From: Noviherbaspirillum sedimenti
GTDB taxonomy: Bacteria; Pseudomonadota; Gammaproteobacteria; Burkholderiales; Burkholderiaceae_D
Direction: 5' to 3'
Assembly: GCF_003590835.1 (NCBI RefSeq)
Contig: NZ_QYUQ01000002.1
Coordinates: forward strand, 3,038,001 to 3,102,000
DNA: 64,000 nucleotides
Made by a program: the position numbers and the translations under genes. Under the pieces are notes generated by a model that saw only the letters and a list, made by a program, of their open reading frames with translations, did no database searches and was not told the DNA's origin. This document shows positions 50,636 through 59,052 of the stretch, in pieces (positions within the stretch are counted from its first letter, which is position 1; the number at the start of each line of letters is the position of its first letter).

Positions 50636-53497
50636 ATGAACGAAACCATCCTCAAGTACGATTTCGGCACGCCGCTTCGCGAAGCCACGGAACAGGTCAC
50701 GCTGAAAATCGACGGCATCCCGGTGACGGTCGCCGCCGGCACTTCGGTGATGCGCGCCGCAGCGCAAAGCGGTGTCAACATCCCCAAACTGTGCGCCACC
50801 GACAGCCTGGAACCTTTCGGATCTTGCCGTCTGTGCCTGGTCGAGATCGAAGGACGGCGTGGCTATCCGGCCTCCTGCACGACGCCGGTGGAAGCAGGCA
50901 TGAAGGTACGCACACAATCGCCCAAGCTGCAATCACTGCGCAAGGGCGTCATGGAGTTATATATCTCCGACCATCCTCTGGACTGCCTAACCTGCCCTGC
51001 CAACGGCGATTGTGAATTGCAGGACATGGCCGGCGTCACCGGCTTGCGCGAAGTGCGCTATGGCGCTGACGGCGCTAACCATCTCGATAGCAAGAAGGAT
51101 GAATCCAATCCATACTTTACCTACGACCCGTCCAAGTGCATCGTCTGCAGCCGCTGCGTGCGCGCGTGCGAGGAAATCCAGGGCACGTTCGCACTGACCA
51201 TTTCCGGTCGCGGTTTCGAGTCACGCGTATCACCAGGGCAAGACCAGTCTTTCATGGAATCGGAATGCGTATCGTGTGGCGCCTGCGTTCAAGCCTGCCC
51301 CACCGCCACGCTCCAGGAAACATCCATCATCTGGCTTGGACAGCCTGAGCACAGCGTCGTCACGACTTGCGCGTATTGCGGCGTCGGCTGCGCGCTGAAA
51401 GCGGAAATGAAAGGCAACGAGGTAGTGCGCATGGTGCCGCACAAGGATGGCAAAGCCAATGAGGGCCATGCGTGCGTGAAAGGACGCTTTGCCTGGGGCT
51501 ATGCGACCCACAAGGACCGCATCACCAAGCCAATGATCCGCAACAAAATTACCGACCCGTGGCGCGAAGTCTCCTGGGAGGAAGCGCTGGATTATGCAGC
51601 GTCGAAATTTCGGCGTATCCAGAACGAGCACGGAGTAAACTCGATCGGCGGCATCGTCTCTTCGCGCTGCACTAACGAGGAAGGCTATCTGGTGCAAAAG
51701 CTGGTGCGCGCGGCATTCCGTAACAACAACGTCGACACCTGCGCCCGCGTATGCCACTCCCCCACCGGCTACGGCCTGAAGCAGACGCTAGGCGAATCTG
51801 CCGGCACGCAAACCTTCAAGTCGATTGAATACGCCGACGTGATTATGGTCATTGGCGCCAATCCGACCGATGGCCATCCGGTATTCGCCTCGCGCATGAA
51901 AAAGCGCCTGCGCCAGGGAGCGAAGCTGATCGTGATCGACCCTCGACGCATCGACCTGATAAAGTCGCCGCACGTGCGCGCCGACTATCATCTGCAACTA
52001 AAGCCCGGCACCAATGTCGCCATCGTCAATGCGCTTGCCCATGTGATCGTAACAGAAGGCTTGCTGAATGAGGCGTTCATCGCGCAACGCTGCGAGGACA
52101 GGACATTCGGGCAATGGCGCGACTTCGTTGCGCAGCCTGAAAATTCCCCTGAGACCATGGAAAGCGTGACCGGTGTGTCCGCCACGCATGTCCGTGAAGC
52201 CGCGCGCCTGTATGCGACAGGGGGAAATGCCGCCATCTACTACGGCCTGGGCGTGACCGAACATGCGCAAGGTTCCACCATGGTGATGGGCATCGCGAAT
52301 CTCGCAATGGCGACCGGCAATGTCGGCCGCGAAGGCGTCGGCATCAATCCGCTGCGCGGCCAGAACAATGTCCAGGGATCTTGCGATATCGGTTCCTTCC
52401 CGCATGAACTGCCCGGTTACCGGCATGTGTCCGATACCACGACCCGGATACAGTTCGAGGAAGCCTGGGGCGTATCGATTCAGTCCGAGCCGGGCCTGCG
52501 GATTCCCAACATGTTCGACGCCGCGCTGCACGGCAGCTTCAAGGGGCTGTATTGCCAAGGCGAAGATATCGTGCAGTCCGATCCGAATACCCAGCATGTC
52601 GCGGCGGCGCTGTCGGCGATGGAATGCATCGTGGTACAGGACATCTTCCTGAACGAGACCGCGAAATACGCCCATGTGCTCTTGCCGGGATCCTCCTTTC
52701 TGGAAAAGGATGGCACTTTCACCAATGCCGAACGGCGCATCTCGCGCGTACGCAAGGTCATGCCGCCGCGTGCCGGCTATGCGGATTGGGAAGTGACCAT
52801 ACAGCTTGCCAAGCGCCTCGGCTATGACATGCATTACAGCCATCCATCCGAGATCATGGACGAGATCGCCCGGCTGACGCCAACATTCCGGGGTGTCAGC
52901 TACGAAAAGCTTGACCGCCTGGGTAGCATCCAGTGGCCGTGCAACGACCATGCGCCCGAAGGCACGCCGATCATGCACAGCGATCAGTTCGTGCGCGGAA
53001 AGGGCAGGTTCATGTTGACCAAATATGTCGCGACCGACGAGAAGGTGACCCGCAGATTCCCGCTGATCCTGACGACCGGGCGCATCCTGTCGCAATACAA
53101 TGTGGGCGCGCAAACCAGGCGCACCGAGAATGTCCGCTGGCATGCGGAAGACCGCCTTGAAATCCATCCTCATGATGCGGAAGAACGGGGCATCAAGGAT
53201 GACAGCTGGGTCGGCATCCAGAGCCGAGCCGGAGAAACCGTATTGCGGGCCAAGGTCACGGACCGGATGCAGCCGGGCGTGGTGTACACGACCTTCCACT
53301 TCCCAGAATCAGGCGCCAATGTCATCACGACCGACAATTCGGACTGGGCAACAAATTGCCCCGAGTACAAGGTCACAGCGGTGCAGGTGATGCCGGTAGC
53401 ACATCCCTCGCAATGGCAGAGAGAATACCAGCAATTCAACAAGACGCAACTCGACTTGCTGGACGTGGCCGATGGCACGCTCGCTGATGCTGGCTGA
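50636..53497 (+). CDS. fdsA: NAD-dependent formate dehydrogenase, catalytic alpha subunit
   Basis: 953 residues. Order: N-terminal [2Fe-2S] domain (LCATDSLEPFGSCRLCLVEI), the His/Cys cluster HPLDCLTCPANGDCELQD, two [4Fe-4S] motifs (CIVCSRCVRACEE and CVSCGACVQACP), the cofactor-proximal cluster CAYCGVGCALKAEM, then the molybdopterin domain. The conserved active-site Cys is in DTCARVCHSPTGYGLKQTLG, not selenocysteine, as in oxygen-tolerant Fds enzymes. It oxidises formate to CO2 at a bis-MGD Mo centre in the cytoplasm. RBS TAGGAG lies just upstream. Confidence 0.97.
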   Translation: MNETILKYDFGTPLREATEQVTLKIDGIPVTVAAGTSVMRAAAQSGVNIPKLCATDSLEPFGSCRLCLVEIEGRRGYPASCTTPVEAGMKVRTQSPKLQSLRKGVMELYISDHPLDCLTCPANGDCELQDMAGVTGLREVRYGADGANHLDSKKDESNPYFTYDPSKCIVCSRCVRACEEIQGTFALTISGRGFESRVSPGQDQSFMESECVSCGACVQACPTATLQETSIIWLGQPEHSVVTTCAYCGVGCALKAEMKGNEVVRMVPHKDGKANEGHACVKGRFAWGYATHKDRITKPMIRNKITDPWREVSWEEALDYAASKFRRIQNEHGVNSIGGIVSSRCTNEEGYLVQKLVRAAFRNNNVDTCARVCHSPTGYGLKQTLGESAGTQTFKSIEYADVIMVIGANPTDGHPVFASRMKKRLRQGAKLIVIDPRRIDLIKSPHVRADYHLQLKPGTNVAIVNALAHVIVTEGLLNEAFIAQRCEDRTFGQWRDFVAQPENSPETMESVTGVSATHVREAARLYATGGNAAIYYGLGVTEHAQGSTMVMGIANLAMATGNVGREGVGINPLRGQNNVQGSCDIGSFPHELPGYRHVSDTTTRIQFEEAWGVSIQSEPGLRIPNMFDAALHGSFKGLYCQGEDIVQSDPNTQHVAAALSAMECIVVQDIFLNETAKYAHVLLPGSSFLEKDGTFTNAERRISRVRKVMPPRAGYADWEVTIQLAKRLGYDMHYSHPSEIMDEIARLTPTFRGVSYEKLDRLGSIQWPCNDHAPEGTPIMHSDQFVRGKGRFMLTKYVATDEKVTRRFPLILTTGRILSQYNVGAQTRRTENVRWHAEDRLEIHPHDAEERGIKDDSWVGIQSRAGETVLRAKVTDRMQPGVVYTTFHFPESGANVITTDNSDWATNCPEYKVTAVQVMPVAHPSQWQREYQQFNKTQLDLLDVADGTLADAG

Positions 53498-54329
53498 GGC
53501 CGCCATGAAGTGGGTGACGGATCCACAATCTCTGCCTCCAACCAGCCGCCACGATGTCGCTCGCCTGGCGGTATGCGACCGCAGGCAATCGCACGACGAC
53601 TTGGCGGAAGAAGTCCCGGTTGCACTGGAGTACAACGGCATCGCCCATGCGGTGATGCTGGCGACGCCTTGCGACCTGGAAGAATTCGCCCTCGGTTTTT
53701 CGCTGACCGAAGGCATTCTTCAAAGCAAACGGGAACTGTATGACATCGAGATCCGGCATAGCTCAGCCGGCATCACGGTTTCCATGACGGTCAGCAGCGG
53801 CGCATTCATGGCGATGAAGGCAAAGCGACGCAATCTGGCCGGCCGCACAGGTTGCGGCCTCTGTGGCACCGAGCAGCTCGATCAAGTGCTGCGCCCAGTG
53901 CCCGCGATGGCATGGGACCGTCCGCTGCAGGCATCGGCGATCCGGCAAGCATTGCACGGACTTGGCGCACACCAGCCGATCGCGCGCCTCACCGGCGCTA
54001 CACATGCGGCCGCCTGGTGCTCGGCCGAGGGCCGGATATTGGCAGTGTTCGAAGACGTCGGGCGCCACAATGCTCTGGACAAGCTGGCGGGCGCAATGGC
54101 GATGACTGGCATGGACACGGATTTCGGATTCGCGCTGATAACCAGCCGTGCCAGTGTGGAAATGGTACAAAAAGCGGCTACTGTCCGGATCCCGGCACTA
54201 GTTGCCATCTCCGCACCAACAGCGTTGGCAGTGCGCACTGCCCAGCAATGTGGTTTGACCCTGGTCGCCTTTGCGCGAGGAGATAATTTCGTCGCCTATA
54301 CCAACGCCAACACGATTGAATCGGATTAA
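53472..54329 (+). CDS. fdhD: FdhD/FdsC sulfurtransferase-like accessory protein
   Basis: 285 residues if the ATG at 53472 is used; that overlaps fdsA by 26 bp, and the in-frame ATG at 53505 is an equally plausible start. Motifs are LAEEVPVALEYNGIAHAVML, EEFALGFSLTEGI, RTGCGLCGTEQLDQV (the C-x2-C that binds sulfur), FEDVGRHNALDKLAGAMA and SRASVEMVQKAATVRIPALV. FdhD sulfurates the molybdenum cofactor before insertion into formate dehydrogenase. Placement between fdsA and fdsD matches fdsC in known fds operons. Confidence 0.95.
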   Translation: MARSLMLAEAAMKWVTDPQSLPPTSRHDVARLAVCDRRQSHDDLAEEVPVALEYNGIAHAVMLATPCDLEEFALGFSLTEGILQSKRELYDIEIRHSSAGITVSMTVSSGAFMAMKAKRRNLAGRTGCGLCGTEQLDQVLRPVPAMAWDRPLQASAIRQALHGLGAHQPIARLTGATHAAAWCSAEGRILAVFEDVGRHNALDKLAGAMAMTGMDTDFGFALITSRASVEMVQKAATVRIPALVAISAPTALAVRTAQQCGLTLVAFARGDNFVAYTNANTIESD

Positions 54330-54334
54330 ATGAA

Positions 54335-54571
54335 ATGGATATACAGAACCTGATCAAGATGGCAAACCAGATCGGTGCCTTTTTCGCCTCCTATCCGGAC
54401 GCGCAGGAAGCTTCAAGCGAAATCGCAAATCACCTGAAAAAATTCTGGGCGCCGGGCATGCGGAAGCTTCTGCTGGACCACGTCGATGTGAACCACGGCG
54501 ACGGGCTTGACGCCATTGTATTGTCAGCGATTCATACACATAGACGCGCCTTGGAACCTTCGACCTGTTAG
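54335..54571 (+). CDS. fdsD: Formate dehydrogenase delta subunit
   Basis: 78 residues beginning 5 bp after the fdhD stop. MDIQNLIKMANQIGAFFASY, then HLKKFWAPGMRKLLLDHVDV, is the FdsD family signature (PF11390). It is a small cytoplasmic subunit needed for stable or active FdsABG complex; its exact function is poorly known. It is the last gene of the operon, with the convergent MarR gene 45 bp away. Confidence 0.9.
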   Translation: MDIQNLIKMANQIGAFFASYPDAQEASSEIANHLKKFWAPGMRKLLLDHVDVNHGDGLDAIVLSAIHTHRRALEPSTC

Positions 54572-54616
54572 ATCGCGCAACTGGTATCAAGTTACTTGCG
54601 GGTCGCCAGACGCGTA

Positions 54617-55099
54617 CTAAGTTCGGAATTTTGTCCACAGTCGGCCAGTGGGCTGGATTCCTTGCGCCTCAAGCAGCTTGTATAGCGCTGCTCCGAAGGC
54701 CTTGGTCTCGGTCTCCGTCAGGCATGCGCGCCATTCGCCCTCCTGCTGTCGAGCAATGGCGGCCAATGTCGAAATAACTTTTTCCCCGTCAGTCGTCAAT
54801 TCCAGGAAAACCGATCGCTTGTCTTCCGCGTGAGGCCGCTTGACTAGCAAACCCTTGGCGACTAGTCGATCAATAACGCGGCTTACCGAACCAATATCGA
54901 TGTCAATGCGCTTCGCGATGGATTGCGGTGTATCTGCGTCCTGATGATAGATGGTAATCAGGACGTACCATTGAGCATGAGTAACGCCGTATTCGGCCAG
55001 TGTACGTTCGAACTTTTTCAGAACCGAATCCGACTGGCGATGTAGCCAATAGGCGAGGTAATCGTGAAGCTCGGTTATTTTTTCTGGTTTGGATTTCAT
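54617..55099 (-). CDS. MarR-family regulator (NicR-like)
   Basis: 160 residues with a winged HTH: THAQWYVLITIYHQDADTPQ, SIAKRIDIDIGSVSRVIDRL and VAKGLLVKRPHAEDKRSVFL (recognition helix and wing). The N-terminal LHDYLAYWLHRQSDSVLKKF helix is the dimer part. It is divergent from the pyridine-degradation operon, and NicR of Pseudomonas putida, which represses the nic genes, is also MarR-like. The most likely targets are the two TTGTCYAGACAA sites at 55322 and 56642. The match to NicR itself was not tested. Confidence 0.88.
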   Translation of the reverse strand: MKSKPEKITELHDYLAYWLHRQSDSVLKKFERTLAEYGVTHAQWYVLITIYHQDADTPQSIAKRIDIDIGSVSRVIDRLVAKGLLVKRPHAEDKRSVFLELTTDGEKVISTLAAIARQQEGEWRACLTETETKAFGAALYKLLEAQGIQPTGRLWTKFRT

Positions 55100-55321
55100 T
55101 TCTAATAGTAATTACGGGGCCAATTTCAAAAGCATTTGGCCAGAATCGGACTTACAAGGTCTTTCTCATGAAAGATCCTTCTTGTATCAAGGGACTATTG
55201 ATTCTTGATTTACCGCTTATAACAGCCCTTACATGGCTAATTATAAGGCTCAAAATGCGCGGAAAACCGAGAGCGACTTAAAATACTTGACTAAACAAAT
55301 TTGACCTGACATGATTTGTAC

Positions 55322-55340
55322 TTGTCTAGACAAATATAAT
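55322..55340 (+). promoter_or_regulatory. Operator palindrome overlapping the promoter of the pyridine operon
   Basis: TTGTCTAGACAA (55322-55333) is a perfect 12-bp palindrome, and TATAAT follows at 55335-55340, so a bound regulator would cover the spacer and -10. The -35 is weak (TGATTT at 55312-55317). The same palindrome, with C for T at one centre base, precedes nicX. Confidence 0.7.
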
Positions 55341-55402
55341 TTTGGCTCTGTCGGTAGGTTGCGGTTGTCCGGTCCGCCTGGGTTAAGCCCGGTGAGGACT
55401 CA

Positions 55403-55486
55403 ATGGCGACAAGTACGCTGCCACGAATGCGGGAGCACAGAGTTATAAGTCGAGCGTCCCTACTCGGGCATGAGGCGGCGAGATAG
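55403..55486 (+). CDS. Possible 27-residue leader peptide
   Basis: The ATG at 55403 follows GGTGAGG with a five-base spacer and opens 27 codons reading MATSTLPRMREHRVISRASL then LGHEAAR, ending at TAG. Five of 27 codons are Arg. The frame ends 31 bp before the decarboxylase start and overlaps the 55474-55491 hairpin, so translation of it could melt the hairpin. There is no homologue to support it; it may be chance. Confidence 0.35.
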   Translation: MATSTLPRMREHRVISRASLLGHEAAR

Positions 55487-55517
55487 CCGCCAGAAGTGAG
55501 ATTTTCAGGAGATATTC

Positions 55518-56507
55518 ATGAGCAATTTGCAGTTGTCGATAGCCGTTGGAAACTATGATCGCGTGCGGCCCCTGTTTAGTGGCCGTACCCAGATTGATGG
55601 CGTGGATCCAGTTTTCATGGCGTTGTCGCCCGAAGAAATATTTTTTCGAGCATTTCGCAATCAAGAGTTCGACGTCACCGAAATGTCGTTCTCGAGTTAC
55701 TTGATCAAACATTCCCGGGGTGAAAGCCCCTACATCGGTATTCCGGTATTTCTGTCGCGGGCCTTCAGGCATACGGCAATCTACGCGCGCAAGGATCGCA
55801 TCCATCAACCTGCCGATCTGAAGGGCAAGAGAATCGGTATCCCTGAATACCAACTGACTGCACTGGTGTGGGCGCGCGCCATTTTGATGGATGATTACGG
55901 GGTCAATCCGGCAGATGTGACATGGGTATTGGGTGGCATCGATGAACCTGGTCGCATTGAGAAAATCAAGTTGGAGCTCCCCCCTAACGTCCGACTGGAG
56001 CATGCCCCCGAGGGAGAAACCATCTCCTCACTGCTGGATCAGGGTGCGATCGATGGCTTCATTGCCCCGCGAGCACCGAGCGGTGCTGCGATCAAAAACC
56101 CCAACGTGGGCTGGCTATTTGATGATCCAACCGCGGTCGCAAAAGACTACTTCAAGCGTACAGAAATCTTTCCAATCATGCACGTACTAGGTGTCCGCAA
56201 AGAGATCGCCGCCAAACATCCATGGCTGCCGGGGGCGCTGTTCAAAGCGTTCGAAGAAGCCAAGACAGTGGCGTTGGAAAGTTTGAGTGAAACGTCGGCA
56301 ACCAAGATCACGCTCCCTTTTGTAGAAGAGCAGTTAAAGGCCGCACGGAACTTGATGGGATTTGATTTCTGGTCCTATGGCGTGGCAAAGAACCTGCCGA
56401 CGCTGGAAACCTTCGTTCGGCAGCACCATGCCCAAGGGCTGTCAGCGCGCCGGATGAGTATCGACGAAATATTTCATCCAGCCACGTACGAAGGCTTCAA
56501 GATCTGA
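55518..56507 (+). CDS. 4,5-dihydroxyphthalate decarboxylase (Pht5)-like protein
   Basis: 329 residues beginning after AGGAG. It has the PBP type II fold of the 4,5-dihydroxyphthalate decarboxylase family: LSIAVGNYDRVRPLFSGRTQ, EMSFSSYLIKHSRGESPYIG, KGKRIGIPEYQLTALVWARA and DGFIAPRAPSGAAIKNPNVG. There is no signal peptide, so it is cytoplasmic and an enzyme rather than a transporter binding protein. By analogy it would remove CO2 from a hydroxylated pyridine-carboxylate to give 2,5-dihydroxypyridine for NicX. It has its own promoter/operator and a 186-bp gap before nicX with a second operator. Substrate assignment is inference. Confidence 0.82.
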   Translation: MSNLQLSIAVGNYDRVRPLFSGRTQIDGVDPVFMALSPEEIFFRAFRNQEFDVTEMSFSSYLIKHSRGESPYIGIPVFLSRAFRHTAIYARKDRIHQPADLKGKRIGIPEYQLTALVWARAILMDDYGVNPADVTWVLGGIDEPGRIEKIKLELPPNVRLEHAPEGETISSLLDQGAIDGFIAPRAPSGAAIKNPNVGWLFDDPTAVAKDYFKRTEIFPIMHVLGVRKEIAAKHPWLPGALFKAFEEAKTVALESLSETSATKITLPFVEEQLKAARNLMGFDFWSYGVAKNLPTLETFVRQHHAQGLSARRMSIDEIFHPATYEGFKI

Positions 56508-56641
56508 GTGCGGCACCTGGGGCCGCAATGATAGGCCATTTTCCCTTGTGCCCTCAGCCGGAAAAAAACCAGGCAGTTCAGCAGTCCGCGCGTAATTGAT
56601 GGCAGTGAATTGCCGCGTAACGGCACAACAAAACCATCTAT

Positions 56642-56653
56642 TTGTCCAGACAA
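56642..56653 (+). promoter_or_regulatory. Second copy of the operator palindrome, before nicX
   Basis: TTGTCCAGACAA (56642-56653) matches the first operator (55322-55333) in 11 of 12 positions and is 41 bp upstream of the nicX ATG. The spacing suggests an independently regulated internal promoter for nicX onward, although no clear -10 was found. Confidence 0.65.
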
Positions 56654-56693
56654 GTTTCATACATGCAATCCCGTAAGAAAAAGGAGATACCCA

Positions 56694-57734
56694 ATGATCA
56701 ACTGGTCTGATTTTCAAGAACTTTGCAAAAAGCAACTGGAGATGTGCAAGGTCAAACCTGGTGAAACCGTCATCGTTTTATCACAAGGCAATGACCGTTT
56801 GGACTATGCCGATGCTTTTGTCGCGGCCGCGCGAAAGCTGGGGGCAGAGAGCTTCAATGTACGGCTGGGTAACACCGCTTCGGTACTGAACGGTCCGGCG
56901 CTTACGGAGGTTGGCATCAATCCGCTGGTCGGCAATAAGGCCGCTATTGAAGCGCTAAAGAAAGCCGACCTGGTCATTGATCTGGTATTCCTGTTATGGT
57001 CCGACGAACAACATCAGATCCAGAAGGCCGGAGCGCGCGTACTCACTTGCATTGAGCCACCGGAGCTTTTGAAGCAGATGTTCCCTACCGAGGATCAACG
57101 CCGCCGTGTGGAATTGAGCCACGACCTGCTCAAAGCTGCTAAAAAGATGCACATCACCAGCAAGGCAGGCACTGACGTCACATATGATCTGGGGCATTTC
57201 CCAGTGGTGAGTCAGTACGGTTACACCGACGAGCCTGGACGCTGGGACATGTGGCCGAGTGGCTTCCTGTTCACCGCCGGCGCACCTACAGGCGTCAACG
57301 GCAAGGTGGTCATCGATGCTGGCGACATCATCGCCGCACCATTCCGAAGCTACGTGAACACCCCCATTCATGTGACCATTCGCGAGGGCATGATCACTGC
57401 GATTGAAGGCGGTGTTGATGCAGAGATGATGCGCTCCTACCTGTCGGGTTTCAACGATCCGCGCGCCTATGGCATCTCCCACATTGGCTGGGGCATCAAT
57501 GAAAACGTGAACTGGACCACGATGAAGCAAACATTGCGCAGCCTGTCTCAGGAGGCGCGGGCCTTCTACGGCAACGTCATGTTTGCAACCGGCCCCAACA
57601 CTGAACTTGGTGGTGATAACGACACCCCTGCCCACATGGATATCCCGCTTCGCAACTGTAGCGTGTTCCTGGATGAAAAACCAATCCTGGTGGACGGTGA
57701 ATTCACCGTTCCCGAGTTAATCGTCAAACATTGA
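56694..57734 (+). CDS. nicX: 2,5-dihydroxypyridine 5,6-dioxygenase
   Basis: 346 residues from the ATG at 56694 (AAGGAG seven bases upstream), close to the 350 of P. putida NicX. The M29-peptidase-like fold shows ETVIVLSQGNDRLDYADAFV near the N-terminus, and the mononuclear Fe(II) site is in the C-terminal half: a Glu near HVTIREGMITAIEGG and the H-x-D of PAHMDIPLRNCSVFLD (H314, D316; P. putida has His318 and Asp320 as I recall). It opens the ring of 2,5-dihydroxypyridine with O2 to N-formylmaleamate. It is the central enzyme of this operon and the surest functional anchor for it. Confidence 0.93.
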   Translation: MINWSDFQELCKKQLEMCKVKPGETVIVLSQGNDRLDYADAFVAAARKLGAESFNVRLGNTASVLNGPALTEVGINPLVGNKAAIEALKKADLVIDLVFLLWSDEQHQIQKAGARVLTCIEPPELLKQMFPTEDQRRRVELSHDLLKAAKKMHITSKAGTDVTYDLGHFPVVSQYGYTDEPGRWDMWPSGFLFTAGAPTGVNGKVVIDAGDIIAAPFRSYVNTPIHVTIREGMITAIEGGVDAEMMRSYLSGFNDPRAYGISHIGWGINENVNWTTMKQTLRSLSQEARAFYGNVMFATGPNTELGGDNDTPAHMDIPLRNCSVFLDEKPILVDGEFTVPELIVKH

Positions 57735-57758
57735 TTCTAATTAATCTAAGGAGACAAG

Positions 57759-59030
57759 ATGAACACAGCAACCGCACACGCCTTCCCGACAGTTGAAGGC
57801 TTTGATCCGCTCTCGGAAGAGTTTCTGAACAACCCGGTACCGATGATCCAGAAGGCGCAAGAGCAAGCGCCGGTGTTCTATCACGAACCTCTCAAGATGT
57901 GGGTAATCACGCACTATAGCGACATCTGCAATGCGGCGCGCGATTACGAAACATTTTCGTCCAAGGCTTTGGGTCTGATCCCGCCTCCGGATGATCTGGC
58001 GCATCGCGTGCCTCCCGATGCAGAGAAAGAGTTGTTCGTCGCGATTGATCCGCCCGAGCATACCGGTTCTCGCATGTCGGTGGCGCCGTTCTTCACGGCG
58101 CGCGCTGTGGCCAAGATGGAACAGCCTTCCCGTGAAATCGCCAATCGTCTGATCGACCAGTTCATCGCCAAAGGCAGTTGCGACTTCATGTATGACTATG
58201 CGTATCCATTTTCGCTGGAAGTCATCATGCAGCTGCTTGGCATTCCGACCGAACGTGCCGCCGATTACCGTCAGTGGACTGCAGATTTATTCTCTGTATT
58301 TTCACCCAAGTCCATGACCAAGCCCATGGCCGAAGACGAGCTACGCGAACGCTGGACCCGATTGATCGAGTGCTTCGAATTCTTTGATGCCTTGGCCAAA
58401 GACCGTGAAGCGAATCCCCGTGATGATGTGCTCACCAAAATGATGCAGGCCAAAGGTCCCGACGGTCAGCCCTTAGTGAACCGCTCACGTATCCTGCGCC
58501 ACATTAATGAATTGGTGGCCGCCGGAAATGACACGACGCCTAATTTGATGGGGGCAATGTTCCAGTTGCTGGAAGAAAATCCCGATCAGTGGGACGACCT
58601 GCGACAGCACCCGGAGTTGATGAGCGGCGCCGTGGAAGAAACGCTACGCCGCCGTGGCACGTCACCCGGGCTGTTCCGCATCACCACGCGCGACGTGGAG
58701 ATGGGTGGCACCACCATCCCTGAGGGCGAAATCGTTTGGCTGCTGTTTACCGCCGGCGGTCTGGACGCACAGAAATTTCCCAATCCAGAGAAGTTTGACA
58801 TCCGTCGCGCGAACGCGGTGGAGCACTTGGCCTTCGGCCATGGCCGGCACATGTGCCTGGGTAATCCGCTAGCGCGGCTGGAAATCAAAGTGGGCATGGA
58901 AGAGTTCTTCCGCCGCATTCCCGATGCACATATCGTCAAGAACCAAAAGCTGACTTATCTGCCGGTGCTGACGGTGCTGGCACTGGAAAAGCTGATGGTC
59001 GAATGGGACCCGAAGAAAGTCCCGGCCTAA
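57759..59030 (+). CDS. Cytochrome P450 (bacterial, soluble)
   Basis: 423 residues, no membrane anchor. The I-helix motif is AAGNDTTPNLMGAM (about 253-266), the ExxR is EETLRRRG, and the heme-thiolate loop is FGHGRHMCLGNPLARLE with Cys366, all intact. It probably hydroxylates or demethylates the pyridine substrate. P450 enzymes are not part of the usual nicotinate (NicAB, NicC) or picolinate routes, so this one marks a different upper pathway. It is encoded 24 bp after nicX and 22 bp before its likely reductase, in one operon. Confidence 0.95.
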   Translation: MNTATAHAFPTVEGFDPLSEEFLNNPVPMIQKAQEQAPVFYHEPLKMWVITHYSDICNAARDYETFSSKALGLIPPPDDLAHRVPPDAEKELFVAIDPPEHTGSRMSVAPFFTARAVAKMEQPSREIANRLIDQFIAKGSCDFMYDYAYPFSLEVIMQLLGIPTERAADYRQWTADLFSVFSPKSMTKPMAEDELRERWTRLIECFEFFDALAKDREANPRDDVLTKMMQAKGPDGQPLVNRSRILRHINELVAAGNDTTPNLMGAMFQLLEENPDQWDDLRQHPELMSGAVEETLRRRGTSPGLFRITTRDVEMGGTTIPEGEIVWLLFTAGGLDAQKFPNPEKFDIRRANAVEHLAFGHGRHMCLGNPLARLEIKVGMEEFFRRIPDAHIVKNQKLTYLPVLTVLALEKLMVEWDPKKVPA

Positions 59031-59052
59031 GCACACAGCGAGGAGATACAAC

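Larger units (their letters stand above)
55100..55517 (+). other. Intergenic region with promoter, operator and long leader of the pyridine operon
   Basis: Besides the sites listed separately it holds a 37-codon frame (55168-55281, MKDPSCIKGLLILDLPLITA then a hydrophobic segment), which could encode a small membrane protein but has weak support. From the -10 at 55335-55340 to the first gene at 55518 there are about 170 bases of leader with a GGCGGC/GCCGCC hairpin at 55474-55491 and a small frame at 55403. No known riboswitch was recognised. Confidence 0.5.

Noticed and set aside
51998..53299. Leftward frame of 433 codons over fdsA
   Set aside because: Antisense to the catalytic formate dehydrogenase subunit; no recognisable family.
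55168..55281. Small 37-codon frame with a hydrophobic stretch
   Set aside because: Could encode a small membrane protein, but it lies between two divergent promoters, has no homologue that I recognise and only a marginal ribosome-binding site.
55341..55517. Possible cobalamin, TPP or other riboswitch in the leader
   Set aside because: The GGTTAAGCCCGGTGAGG stretch looked suggestive, but the conserved cores of the riboswitches I know are not present.
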